Below, in pieces: positions 15,603-24,934 of a stretch of DNA of 64,000 nt. How positions within the stretch are numbered: the first letter of the stretch is position 1; the number at the start of each line of letters is the position of its first letter. The notes under the pieces are model-generated. The model worked only from the letters and a program-made list of their open reading frames with translations. It was not told where the DNA came from and made no database searches. The DNA is from Mycolicibacterium rhodesiae. GTDB lineage: Bacteria > Actinomycetota > Actinomycetes > Mycobacteriales > Mycobacteriaceae. The DNA is taken from positions 310,001 to 374,000 of the forward strand of contig NZ_MVIH01000004.1 of the NCBI RefSeq assembly GCF_002086695.1, in the 5' to 3' direction. A program made the position numbers and the translations under genes.

Positions 15603-17570
15603 CTACGTCGTGAGGTCGTAGATCAGTACCCTGCCGACCCGCATCGGGGTGAAGTTGCGCTGAACCCATTGCTGGATCAGCGCATTGGTGTCCAGGTGTC
15701 CCCACTTGTCCTCGTGGACCGGATTGGTGACGATGAAATAGTGGATCTTCTTGGACAGCGCCATCCGTAGGAACTCGTCGGGTGCCGGGGACGGATCGGT
15801 GCCGTTGAATCCGCCGACCGGCATCACCGGGTGACCACTGGCCAGTTGGTAACCGGCCGCGCACATCGATCCGATTGTCGCGGCCACCCAGGTGTACCGC
15901 TGCGCGTCGGCGTCGAGCAGACCGACGAGCTGCCGGTCGGGCACGCCGGAGTCCAGCAGACTGCAGCCGACCAGATGCGTTCTTGCGGCGGATGATCCGG
16001 CGGGCAGCAGGAATCCGGGCCCACTGGCCGACGTGATCTCGGCGCGCTGGACCGGCGCGACACCCTTGGTCATGGCGGTGACAATGCGGGGAACCGGTCC
16101 GGCGATCGGCAGTGCACCGGAATTGCCTCGTTCGACGGTCGTGACGCTGTAGGCCACGGGTCCGCCGAGAGCGACCAGTGCGCCTGCCGCGACGATCACC
16201 GGCATCGGGATGACGGCGGTCATCAGCCCGACCAACACCAGGACGGCGGCGAGCGGGATGGCCCACCGCAACCACGGATAGAAGGTTGCGACGTGCCGCA
16301 GCACGACCACCGCGGTGGCGGCCGTCAGCACCACCGCGACCGCAAGTGCCGCCTTGACCCACAGCCGTTGTCGTTCTTGCCAACTCACGGCAATGCCGAT
16401 GCCGGTCAGCGCAGCGATCGGCGGGGCAAGAGCCACGGTGTAGTACGGGTGGAAAATGCCGGCCATGTAGCTGAACACCCACGCCGTCACCAGCAACCAG
16501 AGCACCCAGACCAGAACGGCGGCGCGGCGCAGATCCCGCCGCGCGGCCCGGCCCCGCCACACCAGCACGACGACCGCGAACACCAGCGCCGCGGGCAGTA
16601 GCCAGCCGATGCCACCGATCTGCTCCGGCTCGAACAACCTGCCGATGCCGGGCTGACCCCACGGGTGCGGCGAAGTCCGGCCACCGGTATGGACCGGCGA
16701 GATGAAGCCGGGTGAGGCGAGGCTGCCCGGCTCGTCGCCATTGAGCCGGCCGAAGCCGTTGTAGCGCAAGGTCAGTTCGAGGATCGAATTGGTCTGCGTC
16801 CCACCGATCCACGGCCGCGTGCTCGCCGGCCACAGCTGCACCAACAGCACCCACCACCCGGCCGCGACCACAACAGCTGCCAGCGCCACCACGAGTTGCC
16901 CCAGCCGGGTGAATAGCGATCGCGGACCGGCCACCAGATACGGGAGCCCCAGGGCGGGCAGCACCAATGCCACCTCGAGCTGCTTCGCCAGATACCCCAG
17001 TCCCACACAGCATCCCGACACCAGCAGCCAGCGCAGCCGCCCGTCGTCGATCGCCCGCAGCACCGCCCACACCGCGGCGAGCATCAACAGGACCAGAAGC
17101 GCGTCAGGGTTGTTGTAGCGGAAGATCGTGACAGCCATCGGGGTCAGCGCCAGGACCGTGCCGGCAATCAGTGCGGCTACTTCGCCGAACGGCCTGCGAA
17201 CCGCATCCCAGAGCAGGGCGACCGAGGCCACCCCGATGACCGCCTGCGGTGCCAGGATGCTCCACGAATTGAGCCCGAACAGGCGGATGGACAGAGCCGG
17301 GAGCCACAGCGACAGCGGCGGTTTGTCGACGGTGATCGAGTTTGCGGCGTCCGACGATCCGAACAGCAGCGCCTTCCATGACTGCGACCCCGCCTGCTCG
17401 GCGGCGGAATAGAACGCGTTGGCCCAGCCTGACCGGTCCAGTGCCCACAGGTAGAACACGCCGGTCGCGGTCAGCAAGACGACAAGCGCCCAGCGCTGCG
17501 GACCTATCCGTGTTCGTCGGGTGATGGCTTGTGCGACGCCGACTTCCGGCGACTCGACGGTGATCGTCAT
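15603..17570 (-). CDS. GT39/ArnT-like membrane glycosyltransferase
   Basis: The 655-residue protein has a cytoplasmic N-terminus, about 11-12 hydrophobic segments and a soluble C-terminal domain. AGSQSWKALLFGSSDAANS and ITVDKPPLSLWL (about residues 60-90) are the first-loop hallmarks of the GT-C family that uses polyprenyl-phosphate sugars (ArnT/PMT-like). The product would be transferred to a cell-envelope acceptor outside the membrane. ATG 17570 follows the GT2-GtrA stop by 1 base, so they form an operon: the GT2 protein probably makes or flips the polyprenyl-phosphate sugar used here. The pair is not between Rv0760c and Rv0759c in H37Rv. Confidence 0.88.
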   Translation of the reverse strand: MTITVESPEVGVAQAITRRTRIGPQRWALVVLLTATGVFYLWALDRSGWANAFYSAAEQAGSQSWKALLFGSSDAANSITVDKPPLSLWLPALSIRLFGLNSWSILAPQAVIGVASVALLWDAVRRPFGEVAALIAGTVLALTPMAVTIFRYNNPDALLVLLMLAAVWAVLRAIDDGRLRWLLVSGCCVGLGYLAKQLEVALVLPALGLPYLVAGPRSLFTRLGQLVVALAAVVVAAGWWVLLVQLWPASTRPWIGGTQTNSILELTLRYNGFGRLNGDEPGSLASPGFISPVHTGGRTSPHPWGQPGIGRLFEPEQIGGIGWLLPAALVFAVVVLVWRGRAARRDLRRAAVLVWVLWLLVTAWVFSYMAGIFHPYYTVALAPPIAALTGIGIAVSWQERQRLWVKAALAVAVVLTAATAVVVLRHVATFYPWLRWAIPLAAVLVLVGLMTAVIPMPVIVAAGALVALGGPVAYSVTTVERGNSGALPIAGPVPRIVTAMTKGVAPVQRAEITSASGPGFLLPAGSSAARTHLVGCSLLDSGVPDRQLVGLLDADAQRYTWVAATIGSMCAAGYQLASGHPVMPVGGFNGTDPSPAPDEFLRMALSKKIHYFIVTNPVHEDKWGHLDTNALIQQWVQRNFTPMRVGRVLIYDLTT

Positions 17571-17571
17571 A

Positions 17572-18792
17572 TCAGCGGGTGGACGCGCCGAACACCCGTC
17601 GCAACGCCACAAATCGCACGAGCGTGGCAACCAGGTTGGCCACCACAAGAACTGACAATTCGACGCCCTTGCCGACCGTCGGATCGTAGCGGTGCAGCAG
17701 ATACAGCGAGCCGCTGGTGATCGCCAGCCCGAACGCGAAGATCACCAGGCCGCGCAGGTGGTGGCGAGCGACATCGGCGCGGCCGCGGATACCGAAGGTG
17801 AACGCCCGGTTGGCGGCGGTGTTGGCCAGTGCGGTCAGCAGCAGGGCGATCAGGTTGGCGGCCTGCGCACCGAGCGCGGGGTGCAGCGAAAGATACAGCA
17901 GCGCATAGGCGATGGTGCTGGCGATGCCGATCAGCCCGAAGCGCACCATCTGGCCGACCATGCCGCGCGGCACACCGGGCACCAGCGGTTCGCGGCCCAG
18001 TGCGGCCTGCAGGTCGCGCAGGGGCAGCGCGCCGGTGGTCAGCGCCCGGCCGACTCGCCAGCAGCCTTTGAGGTCTTCGATCGCGGTGGCGAGGATGTCG
18101 ACGCGGGAGTCCGGGTCGTCGATCCAGTCGACCGGCACTTCGTGAATTCGCAGGCCGGCCTTCTCGGCCAGCACCAACAGTTCGGTATCGAAGAACCATC
18201 CGGTATCGGCGACCAGCGGCAGCAGCCGACGGGCCACGTCGGCGCGCAACGCCTTGAAGCCGCATTGGGCATCGGAGAACCGCGCGCCGAGCAGGCCGCG
18301 CAGCAGCAGGTTGTAGCCGCGCGACACCACTTCCCGCTTGATGCCACGGACCACCCGCGACGAGGCCGCCAGCCGCGATCCGATGGCGATGTCGGAATGC
18401 CCGGACACCAGCGGCGCGACCAACGGCATGAGGGCCGAAAGATGGGTCGAGAGGTCGACATCCATGTAGGCGACGACGTCGGCCGGGGACGACGCCCACG
18501 CGGCGGCCAGCGCGCCGCCGCGGCCCTTGGCGTCGAGGTGCATCACCTCGACGTCGGACAGTTCCTCGGCGAGCTGTCGCGCCACCGACAAGGTGCGGTC
18601 GGTACTGGCGTTGTCGGCCACCACGATTCGGGCCCGGTAGGGCACCTCGTCGAGCAGGAACTGGTGGAGCCGTCGCACGCAGGCCGCGACGTCGCGCTCC
18701 TCGTCGTACACGGGGATGACGATGTCGAGAATGTAGCGACCCCCGACGCCGATCGCAGCCGTGTCCTGCTCGGCCGGCAGGGTGTCGGTCAT
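17572..18792 (-). CDS. GT2 polyprenyl-phosphate glycosyltransferase fused to GtrA domain
   Basis: The 406-residue protein joins two parts: a GT-A domain of dolichol-phosphate-mannose-synthase type (DIVIPVYDEERD at 23-34, DVDLSTH metal motif near 117, QCGFKALR near 197) and a C-terminal GtrA-like domain of four membrane helices (about 280-395). GT2 enzymes load a sugar on polyprenyl phosphate and GtrA domains are thought to help flip it. It is the first gene of a leftward pair with the ArnT-like enzyme. The sugar is unknown. Confidence 0.88.
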   Translation of the reverse strand: MTDTLPAEQDTAAIGVGGRYILDIVIPVYDEERDVAACVRRLHQFLLDEVPYRARIVVADNASTDRTLSVARQLAEELSDVEVMHLDAKGRGGALAAAWASSPADVVAYMDVDLSTHLSALMPLVAPLVSGHSDIAIGSRLAASSRVVRGIKREVVSRGYNLLLRGLLGARFSDAQCGFKALRADVARRLLPLVADTGWFFDTELLVLAEKAGLRIHEVPVDWIDDPDSRVDILATAIEDLKGCWRVGRALTTGALPLRDLQAALGREPLVPGVPRGMVGQMVRFGLIGIASTIAYALLYLSLHPALGAQAANLIALLLTALANTAANRAFTFGIRGRADVARHHLRGLVIFAFGLAITSGSLYLLHRYDPTVGKGVELSVLVVANLVATLVRFVALRRVFGASTR

Positions 18793-18901
18793 ACCGATGA
18801 TCGTCGCGTTGCAAGCTGCCGTGGCACTGGGCCGGATCTGAGGGGTTGCTGTGAGCCAGCTACATGATCGACCCGGGGCGGCGACTCATATGCTTGGGCT
18901 C

Positions 18902-19306
18902 ATGGCCTCCGTCTTCACCAAGATCATCAACCGCGAACTGCCGGGACGCTTCGTCTACGAAGACGACGAGGTCGTCGCGTTCCTGACCATCGAGCCGATG
19001 ACGCCCGGGCACACGCTGGTGGTTCCGCGGGCCGAGGTCGACAACTGGCAGGACGTCGAGCCTGCCGTGTTCAACAAGGTGATGGCGGTGTCCCAGCGGA
19101 TCGGCAAGGCGGTGTGCGCGGCGTTCGGCGCCGAGCGGTCCGGGCTGATCATCGCCGGGCTCGAAGTGCCGCACCTGCACGTGCACGTGTTCCCCGCACG
19201 CAACCTGTCCGACTTCGGCTTCGCCAACGTCGACCGCAATCCCTCTCCCGCGTCGCTCGACGAGGCGCAGGCCAAGATCAAGGCCGCACTGGCCGAACTC
19301 GGCTAG
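18902..19306 (+). CDS. HIT-family nucleotide-binding protein (Rv0759c-like)
   Basis: The 134-residue protein has the histidine-triad motif H91-x-H93-x-H95 (HLHVHVFP) and the N-terminal [18 protein letters not shown] typical of Hint/HinT hydrolases acting on nucleoside phosphoramidates or related bonds. An upstream extension of 17 codons is open, but ATG 18902 fits the family and is preceded by TATGCT 7 bases before it, consistent with a leaderless message. Its stop overlaps that of phoR (convergent). Confidence 0.9.
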   Translation: MASVFTKIINRELPGRFVYEDDEVVAFLTIEPMTPGHTLVVPRAEVDNWQDVEPAVFNKVMAVSQRIGKAVCAAFGAERSGLIIAGLEVPHLHVHVFPARNLSDFGFANVDRNPSPASLDEAQAKIKAALAELG

Positions 19307-20742
19307 ATCGCCGGGGCCACCGGGGCCGCGACGTCGGCGATGCGCGGCAGGCTCACCCGGAAACAGCAGCCCTGCCCCGGCGCGGTCGACACCGTGACGC
19401 GCCCACCGTGGGCGTAGACCAGCGAGTCGACGATCGACAAGCCCAGCCCGGTGCCACCACTGGCGCGGGCGCGGGATGAGTCGGTGCGATAGAACCGCTC
19501 GAACACCCGCCGGGCGTCCTCCGGTGTCATGCCCGGGCCTTCGTCGGCGACCTCGAGCACCGCGTCGTCGGACGACGTGCCCACCCGCACACTGATTCGG
19601 GCGGTTTCCGGGGTGTGCTGCAGAGCGTTGGCCACGAGGTTGCCCAGCACCTGACGCAGCCGGGCCTCATCGCCGATGACCTCGGGGGTGCCGGGCCCGT
19701 CGAAGACCTCCATGGTGATGGTGCGCTTCGGGGCGATCGACTGGGCGTCGTGCACCGCGTCGGTGGCCAGGGTGAGCAGGTCGACGCGGCGCTGTTCGAG
19801 CGGGCGCTGCGCGTCGAGGCGGGCCAGCAGCAGCAGGTCGTCGACCAGTAGGCCCATCCGGCGCGATTCGCTTTCGATTCGGGACATCAGCATCTCGACG
19901 TCGCGGGCCGCACCCTGGCGGTAGAGCTCGGCGAAGCCGCGGATGGTGGTCAGCGGGGTGCGCAATTCGTGGCTGGCGTCGGTGATGAAGCGCCGCATGC
20001 GTTCTTCGGAGGTGCGGGCCTGCTCGGCGGAGTCCTCCGATGACGCCATCGCGGTCTGGATCTGGGCCAGCATGCCGTTGAGCGCCAACGACAGCCGGCC
20101 GACTTCGGTTCGTGGATCACGTTCGGGCACACGGCGATCCAACTGTCCGGCGGCGATCGCGGCGGCGGTCTTCTCGACTTCGACGAGCGGCCGGAGGCTG
20201 CGGTGCACCACCCAGTAGCCGGCGACGCCGAGGATGATCAGCACAGCGATGCCGATCGCGAATTGCGACCACGCCAGACTGCGAACGGTGGACTGGATGT
20301 CGGACATGTCGATCGCCACCGTGGTCAGCTCGCCGCTGGGCCCGCGCACCGACACCGCACGCCACTCGACCGGCGAGTGCTCCAGGGAGCCGACGGTCAC
20401 CGGCACCGGCCCGACGTCGTTGTCGTCGGGCAGCGCGGGTTCGGCGTCCCGGTCGTTGACGGCCATCCAGATGTGGCCGTCGGCGTCGACGCCGCGGACG
20501 TAGAAGTTGGACGGCGGACGGGCCGGGTTGGGCTCCTCGTCGGGCGGAGGCATCCGGCGGGGCGCCTGGGCCCAGCCCCGGGAGGCGTCCAGCAGGGTCT
20601 GGTCGGCGCGGTTGATGAGGTCGTGCTGGAGCGTCGAGGTGACGGCGATCCCGGAGGCCAGCAGGCCGCATCCCACGAGCAGCAGCATGGCGGCCACCAG
20701 GCCGACTCTCAGCGGCAACGCTCGGTGGTAGGGCGTGGGCAT
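19303..20742 (-). CDS. phoR: Sensor histidine kinase PhoR
   Basis: The 479-residue kinase has a first membrane helix at about 12-33, an extracellular loop of about 120 residues, a second helix (about 158-177), a HAMP domain, a HisKA domain with phosphoacceptor H258 (DASHELRTP) and a HATPase domain ending with [14 protein letters not shown]. It would phosphorylate PhoP, which in mycobacteria responds to envelope and acid stress. It lies 38 bases downstream of phoP, with ribosome site AGAGAG before ATG 20742. Confidence 0.95.
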   Translation of the reverse strand: MPTPYHRALPLRVGLVAAMLLLVGCGLLASGIAVTSTLQHDLINRADQTLLDASRGWAQAPRRMPPPDEEPNPARPPSNFYVRGVDADGHIWMAVNDRDAEPALPDDNDVGPVPVTVGSLEHSPVEWRAVSVRGPSGELTTVAIDMSDIQSTVRSLAWSQFAIGIAVLIILGVAGYWVVHRSLRPLVEVEKTAAAIAAGQLDRRVPERDPRTEVGRLSLALNGMLAQIQTAMASSEDSAEQARTSEERMRRFITDASHELRTPLTTIRGFAELYRQGAARDVEMLMSRIESESRRMGLLVDDLLLLARLDAQRPLEQRRVDLLTLATDAVHDAQSIAPKRTITMEVFDGPGTPEVIGDEARLRQVLGNLVANALQHTPETARISVRVGTSSDDAVLEVADEGPGMTPEDARRVFERFYRTDSSRARASGGTGLGLSIVDSLVYAHGGRVTVSTAPGQGCCFRVSLPRIADVAAPVAPAI

Positions 20743-20780
20743 CTCTCTATTGTTCGCGCCGACCGGCGCGATGCGCCGGA

Positions 20781-21500
20781 TTACCGCGGCTCCCGCAGCA
20801 CGTATCCCACACCGCGCAGGGTGTGCAGGAGGCGCTTTTCGCCGGTGTCGATCTTGCGGCGCAGGTAAGAGACGTAGGACTCGACGACGTTGACATCGCC
20901 GCCGAAGTCGTAGCGCCAGACGTGGTCGAGGATCTTGGGCTTGCTGAGCACGGTGCCGGCGTTGATGACGAAATAGCGCAGCAAGGTGAACTCGGTCGGC
21001 GAGAGCGAGACCGGCTCACCGGCCTTCCACACCTCGTGAGTGTCCTCGTCGAGCTCGATGTCGGCGAAGCTCAGCCGGGAATTTCGCGGCTCCTCCACAC
21101 CCTTGCCTGCGCGGCGCAGGATCACACGCAGCCGGGCGACGACCTCTTCGAGGCTGAACGGCTTGGTCACGTAGTCGTCACCGCCGAGGGTGAGTCCGGC
21201 GATCTTGTCCTGGAGGCTGTCGCGGGCGGTCAGAAACAGCGCCGGCGCGTCGATGCCGTCGGCTCGCAGCCTGCGCAGCACACCGAAGCCGTCCATGCCG
21301 GGCATCATGACGTCGAGGATCACGGCGTCTGGCCGGACCTCCCGAGCGCGGTCGAGGGCCGCTGGGCCGCTGGAGGCGGTGTGGACCTCGAAGCCCTGGA
21401 ACTTCAGACTTACCGACAGCAGTTCCACGATGTTGGTCTCGTCGTCCACGACGAGGACACGTGCCTCGGGTTTGGTTTCGGTTGTAACAGGTGCGGCCAT
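20781..21500 (-). CDS. phoP: Response regulator PhoP
   Basis: This OmpR-type regulator of 239 residues has a receiver domain with the acidic pocket D19/D20, phosphoacceptor D63 (LDVMMPGMDGFG) and switch lysine in YVTKPF, and a C-terminal winged helix (HVWRYDFGGDVNVVESYVSYLRRKID). Near-identical in sequence to mycobacterial PhoP, it controls lipid and envelope genes and its own expression. AGGAG lies before ATG 21500. A direct-repeat PhoP box is found 46-63 bases upstream. The genes read phoP then phoR leftward. Confidence 0.96.
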   Translation of the reverse strand: MAAPVTTETKPEARVLVVDDETNIVELLSVSLKFQGFEVHTASSGPAALDRAREVRPDAVILDVMMPGMDGFGVLRRLRADGIDAPALFLTARDSLQDKIAGLTLGGDDYVTKPFSLEEVVARLRVILRRAGKGVEEPRNSRLSFADIELDEDTHEVWKAGEPVSLSPTEFTLLRYFVINAGTVLSKPKILDHVWRYDFGGDVNVVESYVSYLRRKIDTGEKRLLHTLRGVGYVLREPR

Positions 21501-21545
21501 GCTGACAATCTCCTCTCACATTGGTGAACTCACGCTGCCTAGGCG

Positions 21546-21563
21546 CTGTGAGCTTCCTGTGAG
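21546..21563 (-). promoter_or_regulatory. PhoP box: CTCACAG direct repeat
   Basis: On the minus strand the sequence reads CTCACAGGAAGCTCACAG: two CTCACAG units with an 11-base period. This fits the known mycobacterial PhoP target TCACAGC-N4-TCACAGC. It lies 46 bases before phoP and 66 bases before the divergent repeat-protein gene, so PhoP may autoregulate and also act on that gene. Confidence 0.8.
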
Positions 21564-21628
21564 TTGGTTTTCTCGTCGGTTAGCCGATACCTCCGGTTAC
21601 AAACTTCGTCCGCTCCTACACTTGTGAA

Positions 21629-22375
21629 ATGGACCTGGCGAAGACGCTCGTTGGCATCGCGAGCGCACCGGTACGGGCCGGACTGGCCGCCGCCGAGGTC
21701 GGGCTCGACGTCGCCAAAGCCGGTGTTGACCTCACCAAACAAGCCCTTGGCGGGGCTGGGGCGGCAGCTTCGCCGAGTTCGATGGCGCAGATGTTCGGGT
21801 TGGAGGACACCATCTCCCGGGCGAACAAACTCGCCCAATTACTCGACGACGACGCCCCGCTGGGACGGGCCCTGGCACCGGACGGTCCGCTCGACCGGCT
21901 CATGCGCCCGGGCGGGCTGATCGACCGGCTGACCGCGCCGGACGGTGTTCTGGATCGGTTGACCGCCGAGGGTGGCGGCCTGGACCGGTCGCTGGCGCCG
22001 GGTGGGCTTGTCGACCAGCTGCTGGACGAGGACGGCCTGATCGAGCGGATCCTGGGCGAGGAGGGTCTGGCCGACCGGCTGATGGCCGAGGGCGGCCTCG
22101 TGGAGAAGCTGACCGCGCGCAACGGCCCGCTGGAACAGCTGGCCGACGTCGCCGACACGCTGAACCGGCTGGCCCCGGGGCTGGAGGCGCTGGCGCCGAC
22201 GATCGAGACACTGCGCGAGGCGGTCACCACGCTGAGCCTGGTGGTCAACCCCCTGAGCAATATCGCCGACCGGATCCCGATCCCGGGCCGACGTCGCAGC
22301 TACACACCGCCACGCACGATCGGCACCGAGCGGGTGCGCAGCGAGCGGTTGGTCATCGACGACGACGAACAGTGA
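21629..22375 (+). CDS. Decapeptide-repeat protein (probable Rv0756c orthologue)
   Basis: The 248-residue protein has an N-terminal helical segment, then ten uninterrupted 10-residue units (residues 76-175, DNA 21854-22153) with consensus G-L-x-D-R-L-x-A-x-G, and a C-terminal hydrophobic helix followed by a basic, arginine-rich tail. No signal peptide is evident. Function is unknown. The strict period suggests a helical solenoid or rod. TACACT at 21617-21622 followed by 6 bases and the ATG supports a leaderless start. It shares its upstream region, including the PhoP box, with phoP. Confidence 0.75.
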   Translation: MDLAKTLVGIASAPVRAGLAAAEVGLDVAKAGVDLTKQALGGAGAAASPSSMAQMFGLEDTISRANKLAQLLDDDAPLGRALAPDGPLDRLMRPGGLIDRLTAPDGVLDRLTAEGGGLDRSLAPGGLVDQLLDEDGLIERILGEEGLADRLMAEGGLVEKLTARNGPLEQLADVADTLNRLAPGLEALAPTIETLREAVTTLSLVVNPLSNIADRIPIPGRRRSYTPPRTIGTERVRSERLVIDDDEQ

Positions 22376-22421
22376 GTTCGCTAGTCTGTTAGACGTGTCG
22401 GGGCTATATGCGCCGGCCAAT

Positions 22422-22493
22422 GCCTCCTTAGCTCAGCGGTAGAGCAACGCTCTTGTAAAGCGTAGGTCATCGGTTCAATCCCGATAGGGGGCT
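22422..22493 (+). tRNA. tRNA-Thr, anticodon TGT
   Basis: A 72-base cloverleaf folds: acceptor GCCTCCT with AGGGGGC, D-arm GCTC...GAGC, anticodon stem ACGCT/AGCGT enclosing loop CTTGTAA (anticodon TGT, threonine ACA), variable AGGTC, T-arm ATCGG-TTCAATC-CCGAT. Discriminator T; CCA is not encoded. It follows the repeat-protein gene by 46 bases. Confidence 0.95.
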
Positions 22494-22695
22494 CTCGTAT
22501 TGAGAGCATATGCGCTGGCAAAGATCACTTTTTCGAACTTCGATTGCTCCCGATGCCAGGCGCGATTGCGCTGTCGTCAACATCTGCAGCAAACTTTCGT
22601 TAATACGACTGGCCGTTGGCGTAGCGCTGGCGGCGGTAGTGCCGACCGCCACCGCGATTTTTAGCCTTGAACGTGGGCAGCTGGCTGTCGCGTGC

Positions 22696-23790
22696 TTACC
22701 GGGTTTCGTCGGACGCCATGATCACGCGGTTGCGGCCGTTCTGCTTGGCTTGGTAGAGCGCACGGTCGGCGGCGTTCAGAAGATCCTTGGGCGTCGTCGT
22801 GTTGCTGTCGGTGGCGGCGACCCCGAGGCTGATCGAAATCGCGCGTTTGGGCCATGGCGCCCGTTGCACCGCGCGCCGAAACCTCTCGCCCAGGACAAAG
22901 GCACCTTTGCATGTGGTGTCGGGCAAAATGACGGCGAATTCTTCTCCGCCATAACGGAAAAGATGGTCCGATACCCGCAGCTCGGATTTCAACAGGTGGG
23001 CCACCCCACGCAGGACCTCATCGCCTGCCGGATGCCCGAAGTCGTCGTTGTACCGCTTGAAGGTATCGACGTCGATCATGATCAACGACACCGTCGTGTG
23101 GCGGCTTTGCGCTCGCATACATTCCTCTTCCAGCCTGAGGTCGAACGAGCGCCGGTTCTGCGCACCGGTCAGGACATCCGTCACAGACTGCGACTCCAGG
23201 TGCACCCTGATCTTCTCGATGTCCCGCTGATACTCCTGCATCAGCTCCACGTACTTCTCCTGGTCCAGCACCGCCTGCTCCAACGTATCGATACTGCGGC
23301 GCAGCTCGAGTTGCACGACGACCTGGCGAGACAAAATTTCCAGGGCTTCCCGCTGACTCTCGGTTAGCTTGCGGGGTTGGCGATCGATCACGCAGAGGGT
23401 CCCCAGGGCCTCACCCGTCGGCGCCACCAGCGGAGCGCCCGCATAGAAGCGGATCCCGGGGTCCCCCGTCACCAGCGGGTTGGCGGCGAAACGCTGGTCG
23501 GCGGTGGCGTCCTCGACGGTCATCACATCGTCTGGATTCATGATCGCGTGCGCACAGAACGCTTGTGATCGGGGTGTTTGGTTGGCGTCGAGACCGATGT
23601 TGGCCTTGAACCATTGCCGCTGCTCGTCAAGCAAGGTGATGAGAGCGATCGGCGTGCCGCAGATCGCCGACGCCAACCTGACGAAGTCGTCGTAGGCCTG
23701 CTCGGGCAACGAATCCATGATGTTGTAATCCGCGAGGACGCTAAGTCGTCTGGCCTCGTTCTCGGGAATCGGAAAAGCGCCTTCCGACAT
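22696..23790 (-). CDS. GAF-GGDEF diguanylate cyclase
   Basis: The 364-residue protein has an N-terminal GAF domain (about 10-165; FCAHAIMNPDDVMTVEDATAD and GVLC-like GTLCVID segments), a coiled-coil linker (about 175-210) and a GGDEF domain with the active motif GGEEF at 281-285. It should make cyclic di-GMP from GTP under control of a GAF ligand. An RxxD inhibitory site is not obvious before the motif. ATG 23790 is preferred to the longer frame because GGGGAG precedes it and relatives start MxxxxFPIPENEARRL. The 202 bases between the tRNA and this stop codon show no gene. Confidence 0.9.
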   Translation of the reverse strand: MSEGAFPIPENEARRLSVLADYNIMDSLPEQAYDDFVRLASAICGTPIALITLLDEQRQWFKANIGLDANQTPRSQAFCAHAIMNPDDVMTVEDATADQRFAANPLVTGDPGIRFYAGAPLVAPTGEALGTLCVIDRQPRKLTESQREALEILSRQVVVQLELRRSIDTLEQAVLDQEKYVELMQEYQRDIEKIRVHLESQSVTDVLTGAQNRRSFDLRLEEECMRAQSRHTTVSLIMIDVDTFKRYNDDFGHPAGDEVLRGVAHLLKSELRVSDHLFRYGGEEFAVILPDTTCKGAFVLGERFRRAVQRAPWPKRAISISLGVAATDSNTTTPKDLLNAADRALYQAKQNGRNRVIMASDETR

Positions 23791-23919
23791 CTGCTCCCCA
23801 CATGTCGTATGTCCTGGCAACTACGGTTGTCGGACTCAGGATGCCCACAGTGAGCCGAAATTTTAACCTGTCGATTCGGGATTGCCGTGCGGACGGCTCG
23901 ACCTGTGCCGCCGTCACGG

Positions 23920-24714
23920 TCACGCCAGGGCAGCCCGTTCGACATCGAGCATCTGCTCACCGCGCCGTTCGTCGTCATAGGCTTCGCGGCCGCCGCGGAG
24001 GCCGAAGAGCCGCTTGGACACCAACAGATAGATGACCGCGGCCACGTTGATGACGAATGCTCCGCCGCGCGTGAACGTGACCCCTTTGACCAGAAGGTCG
24101 TACACCTCCAACGGCAGGAAGATCGACGTCGCGACAACGGCGAAGTATTCGCCCCAGCGCGACAGCAGCCACAGACCGACGCCCTCGACCAGTTCCAGGA
24201 GCGCGTAGACGAGCAGCGCGACGAACACCAGCATCAGCGTGCTTGGCTTGGTGGCCAGCGCCTTCTCCAATTCGTGCACGGCGGTCATCTGGTCGACCTT
24301 GATTCCCGAGGCCCGGAGCAAGGGCAGGTCGCGCTCGACGGCGGCCTGGATCGAGCCGCGCGCGCCACGGAATTGCCACACCGCCCACGCGGCAAGCGCG
24401 ATCAGCAGCGCCCGAACCCACCGCTCCACCGCCAGCGCCCGCACGATGATCGCCTGCCGCAACGCGCTGCCGCGAACGATCAGCGGGGCGCGGTCGGCGG
24501 GCCCGCGGCCATGCGGAGGACCGACGATGAACTCCCCGCACCGCAGGCACCGCCACACTTCGCCCAGGCCGGTCATCCCGCTCAACCGCTCGGCGAGAGC
24601 GGCGTCGTCAGGTGCGTAGGTGACGTGTCCGCGCCGCGCACAGGTGAACAGTTCCCAGCGGTTCATGCCGCGGACCGGGTTCGCCGCCGTGCGCTGCTCC
24701 TTCGAGGTCGCCAT
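23920..24714 (-). CDS. DUF2127-type integral membrane protein
   Basis: The 264-residue product contains a zinc-ribbon-like CLRCGEF segment near residue 57, then about four hydrophobic segments (around 95-112, 145-175, 180-200, 220-240), the arrangement of DUF2127 proteins. TATSKEQ-type start MATSKEQRTAANPVRG follows ATG 24714. Function unknown. It is divergent from the secreted metalloprotease-like gene (220-base shared upstream region). Confidence 0.7.
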   Translation of the reverse strand: MATSKEQRTAANPVRGMNRWELFTCARRGHVTYAPDDAALAERLSGMTGLGEVWRCLRCGEFIVGPPHGRGPADRAPLIVRGSALRQAIIVRALAVERWVRALLIALAAWAVWQFRGARGSIQAAVERDLPLLRASGIKVDQMTAVHELEKALATKPSTLMLVFVALLVYALLELVEGVGLWLLSRWGEYFAVVATSIFLPLEVYDLLVKGVTFTRGGAFVINVAAVIYLLVSKRLFGLRGGREAYDDERRGEQMLDVERAALA

Positions 24715-24934
24715 CGACCCATCATGTCGCTTCACGATGTCAACTACCTGGGGCTGTCACGATCGGGCGGACTTCGCGCGTAACCGCTCCCGAAAGGCGT
24801 CGACGTAGCTTAATATTCGCTGAGAAAGCAAACGGGTGCTCGACCGCCACGGCGGTTCGGCGCCTCTATCGGGGGGTTTGCCTGAAGTCCGCCGACTTCA
24901 CCGGCAACAGATAACGCACGAAGGCGGTACTTTC

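Noticed and set aside
21514..21535. Second PhoP direct repeat nearer to phoP
   Set aside because: The TCAC units are 14 bases apart and lack the CAG extension; spacing does not fit the 11-base period.
22510..23367. Long plus-strand open frame opposite the GGDEF gene
   Set aside because: It is the antisense of a clear GAF-GGDEF gene; codon-position bias in GC-rich DNA produces such frames.
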